From positions 18,499,525 through 18,563,524 of the forward strand of contig CM037879.1 in the NCBI GenBank assembly GCA_021292165.1: a stretch of 64,000 nt of DNA, in the 5' to 3' direction. A program made the position numbers and the translations under genes. The notes beneath the pieces are model-generated. The model saw only the letters and a list, made by a program, of their open reading frames with translations. It was not told where the DNA came from and did not search any database. Positions within the stretch are counted from its first letter, which is position 1. Each line of letters starts with the position of its first letter. Positions 21,357 to 32,984 of this stretch are shown one piece after another. This stretch comes from Shinisaurus crocodilurus. Lineage: Eukaryota > Chordata > Lepidosauria > Squamata > Shinisauridae.

Positions 21357-22118
21357 AGTGTCATCATTGAGTTTCCAAAGCTGAGCGAGAATGTGAACCT
21401 GAGTCTACTCCTGTTTTCACTGGAGTCCACTTCACGTGTTCAGTTGACACTCATCAAGTGTAGAATAGTAAATCAAAGGCTTTACACGGAACGTGAGAAC
21501 CGGCTGTTGTAAGTAGCAGCTCTTCCACGTTAATGAACAGAGAACATAAACCTGTGATGATCACATATTGGTGCTTCAGTTTACATTTTCCTCCTGCGGA
21601 ATTGGGGGGTGGGGGTGGGGGAGAGTGATTTTAGGAAGTATTGTGGTGGCAATTGTTTTCAGAGAAGCCTTTTTCGATGACATAAAGAACCAAAGGTGCA
21701 AGATAAATATCTTGTAGTGGATTTCTTTGTTTACTGATTTATTTAAAACACACACACACCCTAAATGGGAATACTACGGTCAAACATTGCCAACATAAGA
21801 TTTACCCCCACAAAATTCACTGCCGGTGAATCAGATCTTAATCCTTGGAAAATCCCGGATTAATTATGGCACTTCGCACATCCTCGTCCTCTCTTACGAA
21901 ACGCGACGGGTGTTTACGGCAAATCGAGTAAGGACGTGGAGAGGGAGGCAATTTTGAACTTGTTTCGGAAAACATCATTGCCAAGGACAAGCTATAACGG
22001 AGTCGTCCTAACATGTAGGGATTTTTTTTTCTTTTCCAGTTTGCAAGACCGTGGTAAAGGGGGCAGGGGCGGGGGAGAAGGGCGGAGAGATAGAGACGTG
22101 AAAACCTTCGTATAATTC
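21357..22118. other. Intergenic, nothing recognised
   Basis: Short (AC)n run at about 21750. No gene recognised. Confidence 0.45.
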
Positions 22119-22215
22119 AGGCTGCAATCCTATGCAACACGTACGTGAAAATAAATCCCATGGAACTCCGCGCGGGGCTTACTTTTGAGGTAGACATGTG
22201 AGTAGGATGGCACTG
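22119..22215. mobile_element. Harbinger-like MITE, 'GCAATCCTATGC' family
   Basis: GGCTGCAATCCTATGC start, central inverted CCCATnGAACTC / GGGGCTTACTT arms, decayed right end. Confidence 0.6.
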
Positions 22216-22259
22216 CTTGGTTCGAACTGTCTCTCGCTCATGGCCCAAACAACAATATC

Positions 22260-22367
22260 CAGTGTTCTCCAACCTTGGGTCCCCAGATGTTTTTGGCCTA
22301 CGCTGACTGGGGCATGCTGGGAGTTGGGTCCCCAGAAGTTTTTGGCCTACAGGGTCGGAGAACACTG
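22260..22367. mobile_element. hAT-type MITE, internally deleted
   Basis: CAGTGTTCTCCAACCTTGGG left end and GGTCGGAGAACACTG right end. The right arm is rearranged. No clear TSD. Confidence 0.75.
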
Positions 22368-22440
22368 ATATAGACGCTTGCTGAAGCCTCAGCAAGCACC
22401 TTTCCCATCTCTCACGGGCGGGGGGGGGGGGGAGGTCTTC

Positions 22441-22565
22441 AAGCCACACACACACACACACACACACACAATTTTGAATTACTTACAGGGCGATCTTATA
22501 CGTCTTTATTCAGAAGTAAGTCCCATTGAGTTCAATGGGGTTTACTCTCTGAGGTAAGTGGGCAC
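22441..22565. repeat. (CA)n run followed by a Harbinger-like MITE copy
   Basis: Pure CA run at 22444-22470. At about 22486-22560 there is 'TTCAGAAGTAAGTCCCATTG' with its inverted partner. Confidence 0.65.
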
Positions 22566-22822
22566 TTTCCGGATCCTGTCTCCTGGCTCTTACCTGGAGA
22601 TCGCTCCGTTTCCTTCGTTCCTGCATTTTAAATACCTTTGCACACCCCCTCTCCTAAAGCGTGATATGTGCAGTATTATTAATAATAATTAATAGTTATT
22701 AGCCTGTCTGGCCTTCTGTGCCCCCCACCCACCCAAGTCCAATAAATTGTATCTTCGTTTGTTCCTCCGACTTCCTATTTAGAAGAAGGGCAACAACACT
22801 GCTTCCCTCAGTGTGACCAAAG

Positions 22823-22954
22823 GAGCAATCCTGTGCATGTTTAGACAGAAAAGAGTCCTACAACTCCCAGCATTCCCCTGCCAGCATGGCTAGCTGGGGA
22901 ATGCTGGGAGTTGCAGGACTCCCCCCCCCCCCCGTCTAAATAGGATTGTGCCCC
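22823..22954. mobile_element. Palindromic MITE (relative of 33841-33966)
   Basis: Hairpin with ends GCAATCCTGTGCATGTTTAG / TAGGATTGTGCCC and a central 'GCATTCCCCTGCCAGCATGG' arm pair. A poly-C run has replaced part of the right arm. Confidence 0.7.
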
Positions 22955-23120
22955 AAGACTAGCATCCAATAATGGTGTAGCCTAAAGATGTTGTGCTCGG
23001 TAAACCAAATCACCACTTCCCCCCCCTTGCACCAGCAACCTCTAATGGCATTGCACTAGCGTTGCTACGCTTAGCACAACATCTTTAGCGCTAGCACTGT
23101 GACACATCTCCTTCAGTACA

Positions 23121-23359
23121 GAGCCAGTGTGGTGTAGTGGTGAGAGTGTTGGACTGGGACTCTGGAGATCCGGGTTCTAGTCCCCGCTCAGCCATGAAAC
23201 TCACTGGGTGACTTTGGGCCAGTCACTGACTCTCAGCCTAACCTACCTCACAGGGTTGTTGTGAGGATAAAATGGAGAGGAGGAGGATTATGTAAGCCGC
23301 CTTGGGTTCCTTGCAGGAAAAAAGGCGGGGGATAAATATAATAAATAAATAAATAAATA
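23121..23359 (+). repeat. Sauria-type SINE
   Basis: Full-length plus-strand copy from GAGCCAGTGTGGTGTAGTGG to an AAATAAATAAAT tail. The 5' LTR of the copia element follows directly. Confidence 0.93.
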
Positions 23360-24421
23360 GTTGGATAATTAAAATTGCAGTCAAAACCTATGACTCATGT
23401 TTCACCAGGTAATTGGGTGAAATGGTTAAGATCACTGGTATCTTCTAGTGTGGATTCACTGGAAGATACTCATTGAATAATTAACAGCCTGAACAGGAAT
23501 TGGGCGTAGCTCTCAGCTTCTTCCTCTTTCTGTTCAGACTCCTAGTGAATGTAGCACCTTCTGTTGTTGTCTCCACGTGGTCCTTGTAGCAGCATGTAGC
23601 CAGAGTTGCTGGTCTGAACTCCACAAGTTCAGACCCCAAGTAACTACAAATGTACTTGTACCAACTGTAAGAAACGTCTTTTAAGCCTGCCTGAATGAAA
23701 CTGCATAATCTGAGTGAGTAAATGTTACTTTTAACTTTTACAAGACTGTGGGCCGGTTCACACGACACGGGAACCGCGGGGGAGCGCTGCTCCCCCACGG
23801 TTCCCGTGTCGTGTGCACGCCGACCGGAGGTGCCCCCGCGGGACAGCCGCGGGCGGGACCCACGGAAAGTGACCACGGTCGGTAGCAGGGTAAGCCCCTA
23901 CCGCGCGTGATCACCGTGCCGTCGGAACAGCGGGCGGCCGTCCCGCGGGGTCCCCACAGAGACGGCAGCCCAGAGCGGCCGGAGCCGCCCCCGCTCCAGC
24001 CTGTAGGGGCAAACGGCCCCTCTGGGCATCCCGGGCCTCACCCCCTACCGCCGGGAGGCCCGCACTGCGGTGCGGGGATTACGGGGTCTGCCCACGCGCG
24101 CGGGGCGCCGGTCGTGTGTGGCGCCCCGCTGGACCCCGCGGACGGCCCCGCGGTTCCTCCCCTGCCGGCAGCCTGGGTCGTGTGAACCGGCCCTGTGTCT
24201 CTTATTATTGTTCTGAGGGAGAGAAAAGGGGGCAAAACCAGGGAAATCCAGTCTGCCTTAAAGCATCCTGGATTACCAAATGCTAACTGGCTAACACTAG
24301 CCAAATCTAAGCTTCTTTTAAGCTGGAAAGGGACTCTACTCTGCTGATCTCACTAACATGAGATAGGAAGGATATTACTCCACAATATATCCTCTCCTAG
24401 TATCTTTTTCAAGTACCAACA
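23360..24421 (+). mobile_element. Ty1/copia 5' LTR, split by a MITE
   Basis: About 615 bp of LTR sequence (GTTGGATAATT... to ...CCAACA), co-linear with the solo LTRs and the 3' LTR. It is interrupted at 23750-24193. The first two bases differ from the canonical TG. No TSD is evident between this flank and the 3' flank. Confidence 0.92.
23750..24193. mobile_element. GC-rich MITE inserted in the LTR
   Basis: A 444-bp insertion with perfect 17-bp terminal inverted repeats, GGGCCGGTTCACACGAC. It is very CpG-rich and carries inner palindromes such as GAACCGCGGGGGAGC. Comparison with intact LTRs gives either a 3-bp TSD (TGT) or a 5-bp one (CTGTG), depending on where the TIR starts. No transposase. 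The short frames inside are GC-driven. Confidence 0.88.
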
Positions 24422-24422
24422 C

Positions 24423-24437
24423 GGGTTATGGGCCCAG
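24423..24437 (+). promoter_or_regulatory. Primer binding site, initiator tRNA-Met anticodon arm
   Basis: GGGTTATGGGCCCAG lies one base after the 5' LTR. It is complementary to the anticodon stem-loop of eukaryotic initiator tRNA-Met rather than to its 3' end. This is the half-tRNA priming mode known from Drosophila copia. Confidence 0.8.
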
Positions 24438-24723
24438 GATAGATTGTTTTTGGTAGCATTTTAGTGTATGCCACTGGATTCTCTTCAGGGAGAAGAGGAA
24501 TTCAAAGCAGCCATATTTTTCTTTGTTCCCTGGTGAGCACATGGTGACTTCATTGTCTCCTTGTGAAAGAGAAACCTCCTTTCCTCAGAAGGCAGTAGTA
24601 AGGCAGTGAAGGTTTTTTGAGTTTTGGGCATTTTCAGTTTTGCACATTTTTCCACTTTTGAGTTTGGCATTTTCCCCAATTTTTGAATTTTGTGGCATTT
24701 TTCTTAATTTTTGATCCCTGAAG
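24438..24723 (+). other. Copia leader
   Basis: Untranslated leader between the primer site and the gag-pol start. Confidence 0.7.
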
Positions 24724-27576
24724 ATGAGCGGAGGAAACTCAAGAGGAGAGAGCCTCTCCAGGCTGCCCAAATTAACTGAAGGAAATTTCATACAATGGAA
24801 TAGGCGATTGAAAATGATTTTGGACAGACTTGAAGTCCTGGGCTGTATTAAGGAAGATAAGCCCAGTGGTGCTGGTGAAGAGGCCAGAGCAGCAGCCAAA
24901 GAATGGGAAAAACAAAACAGGATAGCAATATCTGTTATCATAGAAAATTTAACTGATTGCCAAATGATCCGTGCTGGAGAAGGGGAAACAGCCAGAGAAG
25001 TGCTCCATAATCTAGAAAAGGCATTTGAGTTTACAAGCAAGCGGTTTCACAGGCGCCTAGTGAGAGATATGTTTCATTTGAAGCTTGAGTGCAAGAAAGA
25101 TTGTGGAAGTCATGTGGAAGAGTTTTTAACTATTATTGAAAAGTTAAGACTGGCAGAATATGTGATGAATGAAGATCAGAAGGTCTGCTACTTCCTGGGG
25201 TCACTGGGATATAAGTTTGAGATTTTTATATCCAGAATGGACAGTGTCCCAAATTTAACCCTAAAAGATATAATTGGTCATTTGAGAGAAGAATGTGTTG
25301 AGAGAAGGGAAGAATCTCCAATCGGGCATTCTAAGCAAAGTGACTCAAACTACTTGTCCCAAGGGAATGGGAAAGGCACATCCAAGAGAATTGTCTGCTT
25401 TAATTACAACAAAGAGGGACATATTGCCAAGTTCTGTAAGGCCCCGAAGACAAAGAAGCCCCCACCTTTTAGGCAGCAAAAGCAAAAGAAGGGGATTGAT
25501 GAGAATAACTTATTGATGCAACAGAAGAGTTTAGCAGCTAACTGTTACAAAAGTAAGTCAAGCAAATGGGTGATAGATTCGGGTGCATCGAGCCATTTCT
25601 CACACGAGAGAGGATTCTTCAAAGAAATAAATGAGATTGAAGAATCACAAAGTGAGGACATCCAGATTGCAGATGGCAATGTGATAAAGGCACAAGGTGC
25701 AGGCTCAGGAGTTCTACACTGCAAGGTTGGTGGTGAAACCAGAAAGAACTGTGTAGACAGAGTTATCTACGTTCCAAAATTAAGTTGCAACATGCTCAGT
25801 GTCTCCACTTTAGCAAAGAAAGGCTTCAGAGTACTATTTGAAGGTGACAAGTGCAAAGTGTCCAAAAATGGTAAAGTGTTTGTTGAAGCTAGTCTGATCA
25901 ATGGCGTGTATGAGGTTATTGTTTCAGAATCTCAATCTGCTAAAGTGGCGTGCCCAAAGAAGAAGGATGAGGCTGATCTGGAGCTTTGGCACAGAAGACT
26001 TTGGCATAAAGACACAAACACAATAAAGGAACTGCAGCGCAAGGAGCTGGCAAGAGGAGTGGAAGTAACCCAGAGGGCATCGGGCACAACCAAGTGTGTG
26101 AGTTGTGTCACTGAAAAGGCAGTTAAGCCTTCTTTTCCTCCTTGCACCCAGCAGCGCAGCACCAAAGTACTTGACCTGGTCTACAGTGATATATGTGGTC
26201 CAATGAATGTTCCCTCAGTGGGGAAGAATAAATACATCCTGACATTGATGATTTTTCAAGGTATTGTGTAGCATACTTCCTCAAGGAAAGGAGTCAAGTG
26301 CTGGAGATGACCAAGAAGTACTTTGCCATGGTGAAGAACAAATTCCAGAGGTGCCCAGGGGTCCTGATGACGGATAACGGGCGTGAGTATTGTTCACACA
26401 ACATGGAAGCCCTTATGGAACAGGAAGGAGTTGAACACATAACAACTGTTCCATATACCCCACAACAGAACTCAGTAGCAGAAAGAAAATTCAGATCCAT
26501 CATGGAGATGACAAGATGCATGTTAAAAGATGCATCTCTTCCCCAACGTTTGTGGGGAGACGCAGCTGCCACTGCAGTGTACATCCAGAATAGATTGCCA
26601 ACAAAGTGAGCTACACGCACACCTTTTGAGCTTTGGCACGGGAGAACTCCCAATATGTTGCACATACATGTATTTGGAAGTGTTGCCTATAGAAAACAGG
26701 CACAAGCTTGACTCCAGAGCACAAGCAGGTATCCTCATCGGGTACGCGACTGGAGGAAAAGGCTACAAGATAATGGATCTGAAAACAGGTCAAGTGAGGC
26801 CAAGGCACGTTGTACATTTTGATGAACACACGAAGGCTGAGACAAGGGGAACTGTTGTGGATTTTTCTGATCAATCAGAAAAGGAAATGCAAGAGCTCGT
26901 ATACTTCCCACCTGTAACTTATGACTCTGTGCTCCCTACTTCAAGAGCTATAGCCCCCTCTATAGGCGATGAACAGGGAGAAGCCCCAGCGTACCCAACC
27001 CCTGACAGAAGCACCAGAGACGAAGAGGAGCAGAGTGATGAGGACATGCCTGCACTGGAGGAGGATGAAGCTGATGAGGTTCCAGAACCACAGGTCAGAC
27101 AGTCATCCAGATCCAACAGAGGTGTTCCACCACTCCGGCTGTCCTACTTTGCAGGGTCGGCGCCATCCCAAGAATCTTCTATATGGAAAGAGATAGAGGA
27201 GATGCCAGACACAGAAGCCTGTCTCTGGAGGAAGGCTGCGCAGGAGGAGATGGATGCACTGCATCAGTACAAGACAGGGACGCTTACTGACCTACCTCCT
27301 GGAAAGAAGGCCACAGGAAGAGTAAGTGGAAGTTTAAAATCAAGCAAGGGGCAGAAGGGGAAGTGCAGCGCTACAAAGCAAGGCTTGTAGCTCAAAGATC
27401 AAGTCTGCAGAGAAGTGGTCTGGCTGGATCAACTGATCAAAGACTTTGTGCGTGAGGCTGTCCAAGATGGACTTGTGGACTTGACATACTAAATGACTGC
27501 TGACATCCTAACCAAGGCTCTACCAAGAGACAGTTTCCAGAATCTTCGAGTCAAGATGGGACTGTGGGTGGATTAA
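24724..27576 (+). pseudogene. Ty1/copia gag-pol, inactivated
   Basis: A gag-pol polyprotein gene in broken frames. The first open part (24724-26271, 515 codons) holds a UBN2-type gag region, then a zinc knuckle in which the second cysteine is tyrosine (CFNYNKEGHIAKFC). The aspartic protease follows (DSGAS), then the integrase zinc region (WH...WH, CVSC) and the first catalytic Asp (YSDICGP). A small deletion near 26246 shifts the frame. The integrase continues with TDNGREY and QNSVAERKF. A stop lies at 26607-26609 and another frameshift near 26692. The reverse transcriptase is cut off after 'YKARLVAQ' near 27400 and joins directly to the last residues of the polyprotein (TADILTKALPRDSF, stop 27574-27576). 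The RT active site and RNase H are therefore missing. The element cannot move by itself. Family assignment is firm. Confidence 0.93.
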
Positions 27577-27610
27577 TAAAAATTGTGAAATAATTTGTGT
27601 TGTTTTGCCT

Positions 27611-27621
27611 GAGAAGGGGTG
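27611..27621 (+). promoter_or_regulatory. Polypurine tract
   Basis: GAGAAGGGGTG directly precedes the 3' LTR, the expected plus-strand priming site. One T interrupts it. Confidence 0.65.
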
Positions 27622-28236
27622 TGTTGGATAATTAAAATTGCAGTCAAAAAACCTATGGCTCATGTTTCACCAGGTAGTTGGGTGAAATGGTTAAGATCAT
27701 TGGTATCTTCTAGGGTGGATTCACTGGAAGATACTCATTGAATAATTAACAGAGCCCCAACAGGAAGTGGGCGTAGCTATCAGCTCTTCCTTTTTCTGCT
27801 GGGACTCTTAGTGAGTGTGGCACCAGTTGTTGGCCCCACGTTCTTCTAGCAGCAGCATGTAACCAGAGTTGCTGGTCTGAACTCCACAAGTTCAGACCCC
27901 AAGTATTTCCAAATGTACTGTAACCAACTGTAAGAAACGCTTTTAAGCCTGCCTGAATGAAACTGCATAATCTGAGTGAGTAAATGTTACTTTTAACTTT
28001 TACAAGACTGTGTCTCTGATTATTGTTCTGAGGGAGAGAAAAGGGGGCAAAACCAGGGAAATCCAGTCTGCCTTAAAGCATCCTGGATTACCAAATGCTA
28101 GCTGGCTAACACTAGCCAAATCGAAGCTTCTTTTAAGCTGGAAAGGGACTCTACTCTGCTGATCCCACTAACGTGAGATAGGAAGGATATTACTCCACAA
28201 TATATCCTCTCCTAGTATCTTTTTCAAGTCCCAACA
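27622..28236 (+). mobile_element. Ty1/copia 3' LTR
   Basis: 615 bp, TGTTGGATAATT... to ...AAGTCCCAACA, same family as 19135-19750 and 37220-37840. It differs from the 5' LTR by scattered substitutions and small indels, so the element is not brand new. Confidence 0.93.
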
Positions 28237-29277
28237 CCAACAATGTCCTTGTCTTGCACTTGTGAAAATAGGGAGCACAGGCTTGCTTCATATTGAAATA
28301 ATGGAGAATAGCTACTACCACCTGCTTCTTTACCTCTCCCAACCCATTCACACAATTTATATTTGCTAGTGAGCAAGCATTTCAAAGTGTGTGAGTGGGG
28401 TGGGGAGAGGTTGGGGTGAAGAGAGAGTCCAACGTTTGATCAGGCCTGATTGTAAGCAGAAATGTGGTTAGGGCAGGTTAAGAACACATCTCGCATGAAC
28501 TTAGCAGAAAGGTGTGGAATACACATGTGTATGCTTTATCACCAGGCAAGATGGAATGATGACTTGCTGCATATAGAAACAGCCGTTGGGAGATTCAAGC
28601 CACATACCAAGTTTTCATACTGCTTGACATAACACATCATCCTCAGTGGACTTGGATCACAACAGGTTCAGCTGTGGTTCATCTAATGGTTAAGCACAGC
28701 AGAATGATGTACTTACCGGTACCTCTCTCAATGAATTGGCTCTGAGAAGGAGGCTATAAAAATGGTCAATTCTCCTAGCTTGTTTCATGATTACCTTGAT
28801 GTGGTTTCTTATATTACCTAGCATGTGATTTAGTCTTAAAGGACGTGGACCTAGTAATAGCTGAAAGGGCATATCTGCATTATGGGCTTAAACTCTTGAA
28901 CTATCTTTGAAAACACGAATGATCTCCTAGAAGTGTTGTGTGAACTCACCCAGTGTTTCCTTCTTCTCAGGGCACCTTGGGTGCAGATGGGGCTCAGAAC
29001 CTCTCTGAGAAAGAATTCTCCACACCCTCATCAAACCACAGTTCCCAGGATTCTTTTGGGGAAAGCCATGACAGTGCAATGGGATTTTAACCCATATTTT
29101 GTTTTATGGCATAAAAATCTTTTAGGACCAGAAACAGTAAAATAACAGAAGTGGAATCAGGTAGCAATAGCATCATGTTCCTAACACAACTGGTTTCTCC
29201 ATGATTCCTTTTATGGTGTGCAACCTCACTCCCCACAGCTACACTTTGAGCTTCAAAATATGACATCCCTTTGAAAT
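28237..29277. other. Intergenic, nothing recognised
   Basis: No gene or known repeat. Words near 28880-29060 ('GGCTTAAACTCTTGAACT', 'GGGCACCTTGGGTGCAGATG') recur at 29720-29800, so an unclassified repeat is present. Confidence 0.45.
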
Positions 29278-29430
29278 CTGTGGTTCCCTGGCTCAGATTG
29301 TTTGAGCGTGGAAAGCTAAGCAGGGTCAAGCCTGGTTATTACTTGGATGGGAGACCCCTCCTCTAGTTTCCTGCATTGAGCAGGGGGTTGGACTCGATAG
29401 CCTTGTAGGCTCCTTCCAACTCTATTATGA
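29278..29430 (+). repeat. 5S-derived SINE with CR1-like tail
   Basis: AAGCTAAGCAGGGTCAAGCC and 'TTACTTGGATGGGAGACC' (5S promoter region), then 'GGGGGTTGGACTCGATAGCC'. Confidence 0.88.
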
Positions 29431-29789
29431 AATAGTTTCTCTTATCCCCCTCCCTCCCCTCAAGGAGGACTAGAAACCTGAGGAGTAGAACTTGGATTTG
29501 GTATTCGAAATGCGAGGGTGGAAAGTGGAGTTTGCAAAAACAAGTATGCGCATAGATGGAGCAAGAAATGAATAACTGACTGCTCCCTACTGAATCCTCA
29601 AAACTTTGAAGGCGGCAAGTCCAAGTAATTAGTTGGTTTTCAAGAGTTTCCTTAACAGATAGATCCTGTGGAATTCTTATTCCTGTACCCAGGAAAAAGA
29701 CCTTAACAGTATGTCTACATTACAGGCTTAAACTCTTTAACAGTTGTTCATTCTTCTTGGGGCACCTTGGGTGGAGATGTGGCTAAGAA

Positions 29790-29875
29790 TCCTAGGTGTG
29801 TCTACTCAGAAGTAAACCCCACTGCATTCAATGGGACTTACTCCCAGTTAGATATGTATAGGTTTGCAGCCTAAG
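29790..29875. mobile_element. Harbinger-like MITE copy
   Basis: 'CTACTCAGAAGTAAACCCCA' and its inverted partner 'GGGACTTACTCCCAG', ending in TTTGCAGCC. Confidence 0.7.
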
Positions 29876-29894
29876 TTTCTTTCTGTCCAGTTTA

Positions 29895-30129
29895 GGAACC
29901 AGTGTGGCGTAGTGGTGAGAGTGTTGGACTGGGACTCGGGAAATCCGGGTTCTAGTCCCCGCTCGGCCATGAAACTCACTGGGTGACTTTGGGCCAGTCA
30001 CTGACTCTCAGCCTAACCTACCTCACAGGGTTGTTGTGAGGATAAAATGGAGAGGAGGAGGATTATGTAAGCCGCCTTGAGTTCTTTGTAGGAAAAAAGG
30101 CGGGGTATAAATGTAATAAATAAATAATA
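29895..30129 (+). repeat. Sauria-type SINE
   Basis: Full-length plus-strand copy with ATAAATGTAATAAATAAATAA tail. Confidence 0.93.
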
Positions 30130-30414
30130 GGAAAGTTTCCATTTCCATTTCCCATATGTCACATATGATGTCAAAAGGGAGAGACAGATGACTGCATGTG
30201 AACTAGTTTAACTGTCAAGGCTTCTAGCCTTGAAGGAATTCTGGGGAATGTAGTCTTGTGACAGTGCCCTCAATTGGCTGCTGGGTACTTTCACTGAGTC
30301 TTAGAATGACAACAATTCCCAGAACTGGGTGTGGGGGTGTTGTCAGTTCATGACAGTAAAACCAGTTCCTGGTTATTGTACAGTCACGTCTGTCAGAACA
30401 TCATCATCATAATC

Positions 30415-30445
<31 letters not shown>

Positions 30446-30887
30446 TTAAAAGAGCTCTGGACACTGGTTAAAAACAAAACCGTTCACATCTTGCACAGTA
30501 GGCTGGATTTCTCAATTTTATTATAAAATAGAAGCAGAAATATTTTTCCAAAGACCGTATTCACATAATATAAACATTACACAAAATTCAAGGGGGCCTT
30601 GCTGGTGCTTGATAATTGTCCTTGGGTTTCGATGAGCAGCAACGGCTTATGATATAGATATATAGAGATAGAGATAGATTAGAGATATAAGGACTGTTCT
30701 TGGCCCGGTATGATTTGGATGGGTGCCATGGGCTTCACGCTGCTCAAACCCAGAACCTAAGGATATGACCCAGAAGCCACTTAAGCCTGGACAATTATGC
30801 ACACTAACCGAGGTTGCCCCACAGACTTCAAAGGGGGAAATGTTGTTATTATGAATAATAATAATAATAATAATAATAATGAAGGAT
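30130..30887. other. Intergenic; (TTA)n and (AAT)n runs
   Basis: (TTA)n at about 30414-30445 and (AAT)n at about 30853-30881. A minus-strand AATAAA lies at about 30517. No gene recognised. Confidence 0.5.
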
Positions 30888-31060
30888 ATAGGCTATCTCA
30901 ATGTTAAATGTGCAAAACGCTGTACAGTCTTTATCCTCACAAATAGCCCTGTGAGGTAGTTCGCCCTTGTTCCCATTTTACAGATGAGGGAACTGAGGTT
31001 GAAGAGCGCCCACTGAGTCGATGAGCTCAACCTAGATCTCCCAGCTTCAACTCCAATCTT
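30888..31060 (-). repeat. MIR-like ancient SINE
   Basis: Complement of the MIR core ('CCTGTGAGGTAGTTCGCCC', 'TTTTACAGATGAGGGAACTG'). Confidence 0.65.
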
Positions 31061-31650
31061 GGTTGGAGCCACCAGATTGATTGAAGGCAAGTTCTCTGGC
31101 TTAAGCAATTTGTGGATCTCACCTTATCATCTCCGCCTAAAGAATGGCACCCCTCCCCAAAAAACCCACACCCACATCGACCAGGCAAAACAAGCCTACC
31201 CTCCCCATTTTCTTTTCTTTTGCATAGCATCAGCTACAAAAGAGAATAATAAGGACTAGGGGCATGCCTAGACACCAGCAGCTCTCTACAAACTGGCAGC
31301 TACTACAGCATTTGAAACGTAGCTTGCACTGGCAATATAGTACACTGACCACAGCTGTATTTTGAAGATGAGGGGCTTGGCTTCCCTGTCAACTCGGCCC
31401 TCTACTCGCACCCTGCAATGTAACCTGTTGTTGCCATTATATTTATTTTTTACTGACTGGCATCCACAACCTAGGTGAGTCTCATTACAGTCAACGGAGT
31501 TGCTCTGGGGTAAAGAAACTTCAGACTGCAGCAGCCTACCACAAACAAACAAACCCCCTCCTATTTGGAAAGGAGTGCAATGATTTCAGACGCACCATCA
31601 TAAACAGATTTGGATGGGGATGCCAACTTTGCGAGCATCCTCTGTGTCTA

Positions 31651-31788
31651 GGGCAGGCTTCGGGAACCTGTCGCCTTCCAGATTTTGCTGGACTAAAACT
31701 CCCATCATCCCAGACCACTGGCCATGCTAGCTGGGGCTGGTGGGGGTTTTTTGAGTCCAACCTCTGGAGGCCACAGGTTGCCTACCCC
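31651..31788. mobile_element. hAT-type MITE
   Basis: 'GGAACCTGTCGCCTTCCAGA' and its inverted counterpart 'CTGGAGGCCACAGGTTGCC'. Confidence 0.7.
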
Positions 31789-31825
31789 TAGACTAGGAGC
31801 TCTGACAATGGCTTGTGATGCAGAA

Positions 31826-31948
31826 ATGAGTCTTCCCCAACTTGGCAACCTCCAGATGTTTTGGGCTACAGCTCTCATCAGCCAAAGCTGGGGATGGGGG
31901 GAGTTGTGTAATCCCACAATTTGGAAGGTGCCACGTTGGGGAAGGCTG
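31826..31948. mobile_element. hAT-type MITE
   Basis: 'GTCTTCCCCAACTTGGCAAC' and 'TGCCACGTTGGGGAAGGCTG' arms with diverged centre. Confidence 0.7.
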
Positions 31949-32107
31949 AACTGATGTGTGGAATTTGTTGCCACTAGGGGGAGCCATGAGCTTAGATGGC
32001 TTGCAAGGAGGAGTAGAACTATCAGTGGCTACCAAGCCATAATGATTATATGGGACTTCCAAGTTCAGAGAATAAAAGTTATGGGGGGGGGCAATGGGAG
32101 AGAGCTA

Positions 32108-32410
32108 CTGCTTCCCACCTGGGCTAGTGACCCAAGACATTTTGTTGCCTAAGGTGAAAAACAAGATGGTACCATTCCATGTACAAAAGCCAGCTAACTG
32201 GACATGCAGTTGAATCTTACTTCAATACTGCAGATGGGGCAGCATCCTCCACTGCATCTGAAGGCAGCAAACCAGTTTAGGGGGCACAGGGTAGGCTGCA
32301 CAGCACACAGCTCTCTCTATCACCTTGTTGCTGCCTCCCAGTATCTGCCACCTAAGACGCCGTCGAAGGCCTCACACTGCCTTTTGGTAGGGCCAGTCCT
32401 TTCCCAGAGG
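32108..32410 (+). repeat. Unclassified interspersed repeat
   Basis: Shares words with 2081-2130 and, in complement or part, with 2836-3035 ('GCCTAAGGTGAAAAACAAGA', 'TATCTGCCACCTAAGACGCC'). Confidence 0.5.
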
Positions 32411-32984
32411 CATCTGGTTGGCTAAAGTACGAAATAGGATGCTAGACTGGATCGACCTTTGGTCTGTTCCATCTCTCATGCCTTGAAAAGCTTCACTCAC
32501 TGATCCCTGCAGATCAGGTGGAGGCACAGCTACAGTGGTCAGTTAAGAAGTTGGCAACCTGAAGATTGCATCAGATCAAGTACCAAGAGATTGTGAATCT
32601 TGAAGCTGCTAGCACCCCGCGCCCACCCCCATTCCAGACTCCTACATTAGCTTCTGCATTGACCTCCTCTGCTCCCTTCTACCACCCAAAAAGCCCTAAG
32701 GAAAGAGTACTCCATCACTCTGCAAACAGCTTCTCGAAACCCTATCTTAAGACTTCAGCCCCAAATGCCTTGATTTTTACAGTAACAACTTCCAAGTAAG
32801 TCAAGAGTCAGCTGGTCAGCCATTTGATCCGAAGCAAGACAACAGATCCAGAATCAAGAGTTTGCCATCGCTTTCAATGTTTCAGATAATAGGTATGAGA
32901 TTTACCACCAAAAAAAAGTAAAAAAAGAAGACAGCTGAGTGGGAAGCCTGGGCTGAGGGACCATCATTGGTGCCACAAGCATGT

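Larger units (their letters stand above)
31442..32984 (-). other. SIX2: Candidate SIX2 3' UTR and poly(A) signal
   Basis: Downstream of the SIX2 stop, the first minus-strand AATAAA that I see is at 31447-31442. If used, the 3' UTR would be about 1.5 kb and would contain two hAT MITEs and another repeat. Another signal lies near 30517. The position is inferred, not demonstrated. Confidence 0.3.

Noticed and set aside
23907..24304. Pro/Gly-rich frames inside the copia 5' LTR
   Set aside because: They come from the GC-rich MITE inserted in the LTR.
1..32984. Search for SIX3, the usual neighbour of SIX2
   Set aside because: No SIX3-like homeodomain or SIX domain was found in any frame, so it must lie outside the window.
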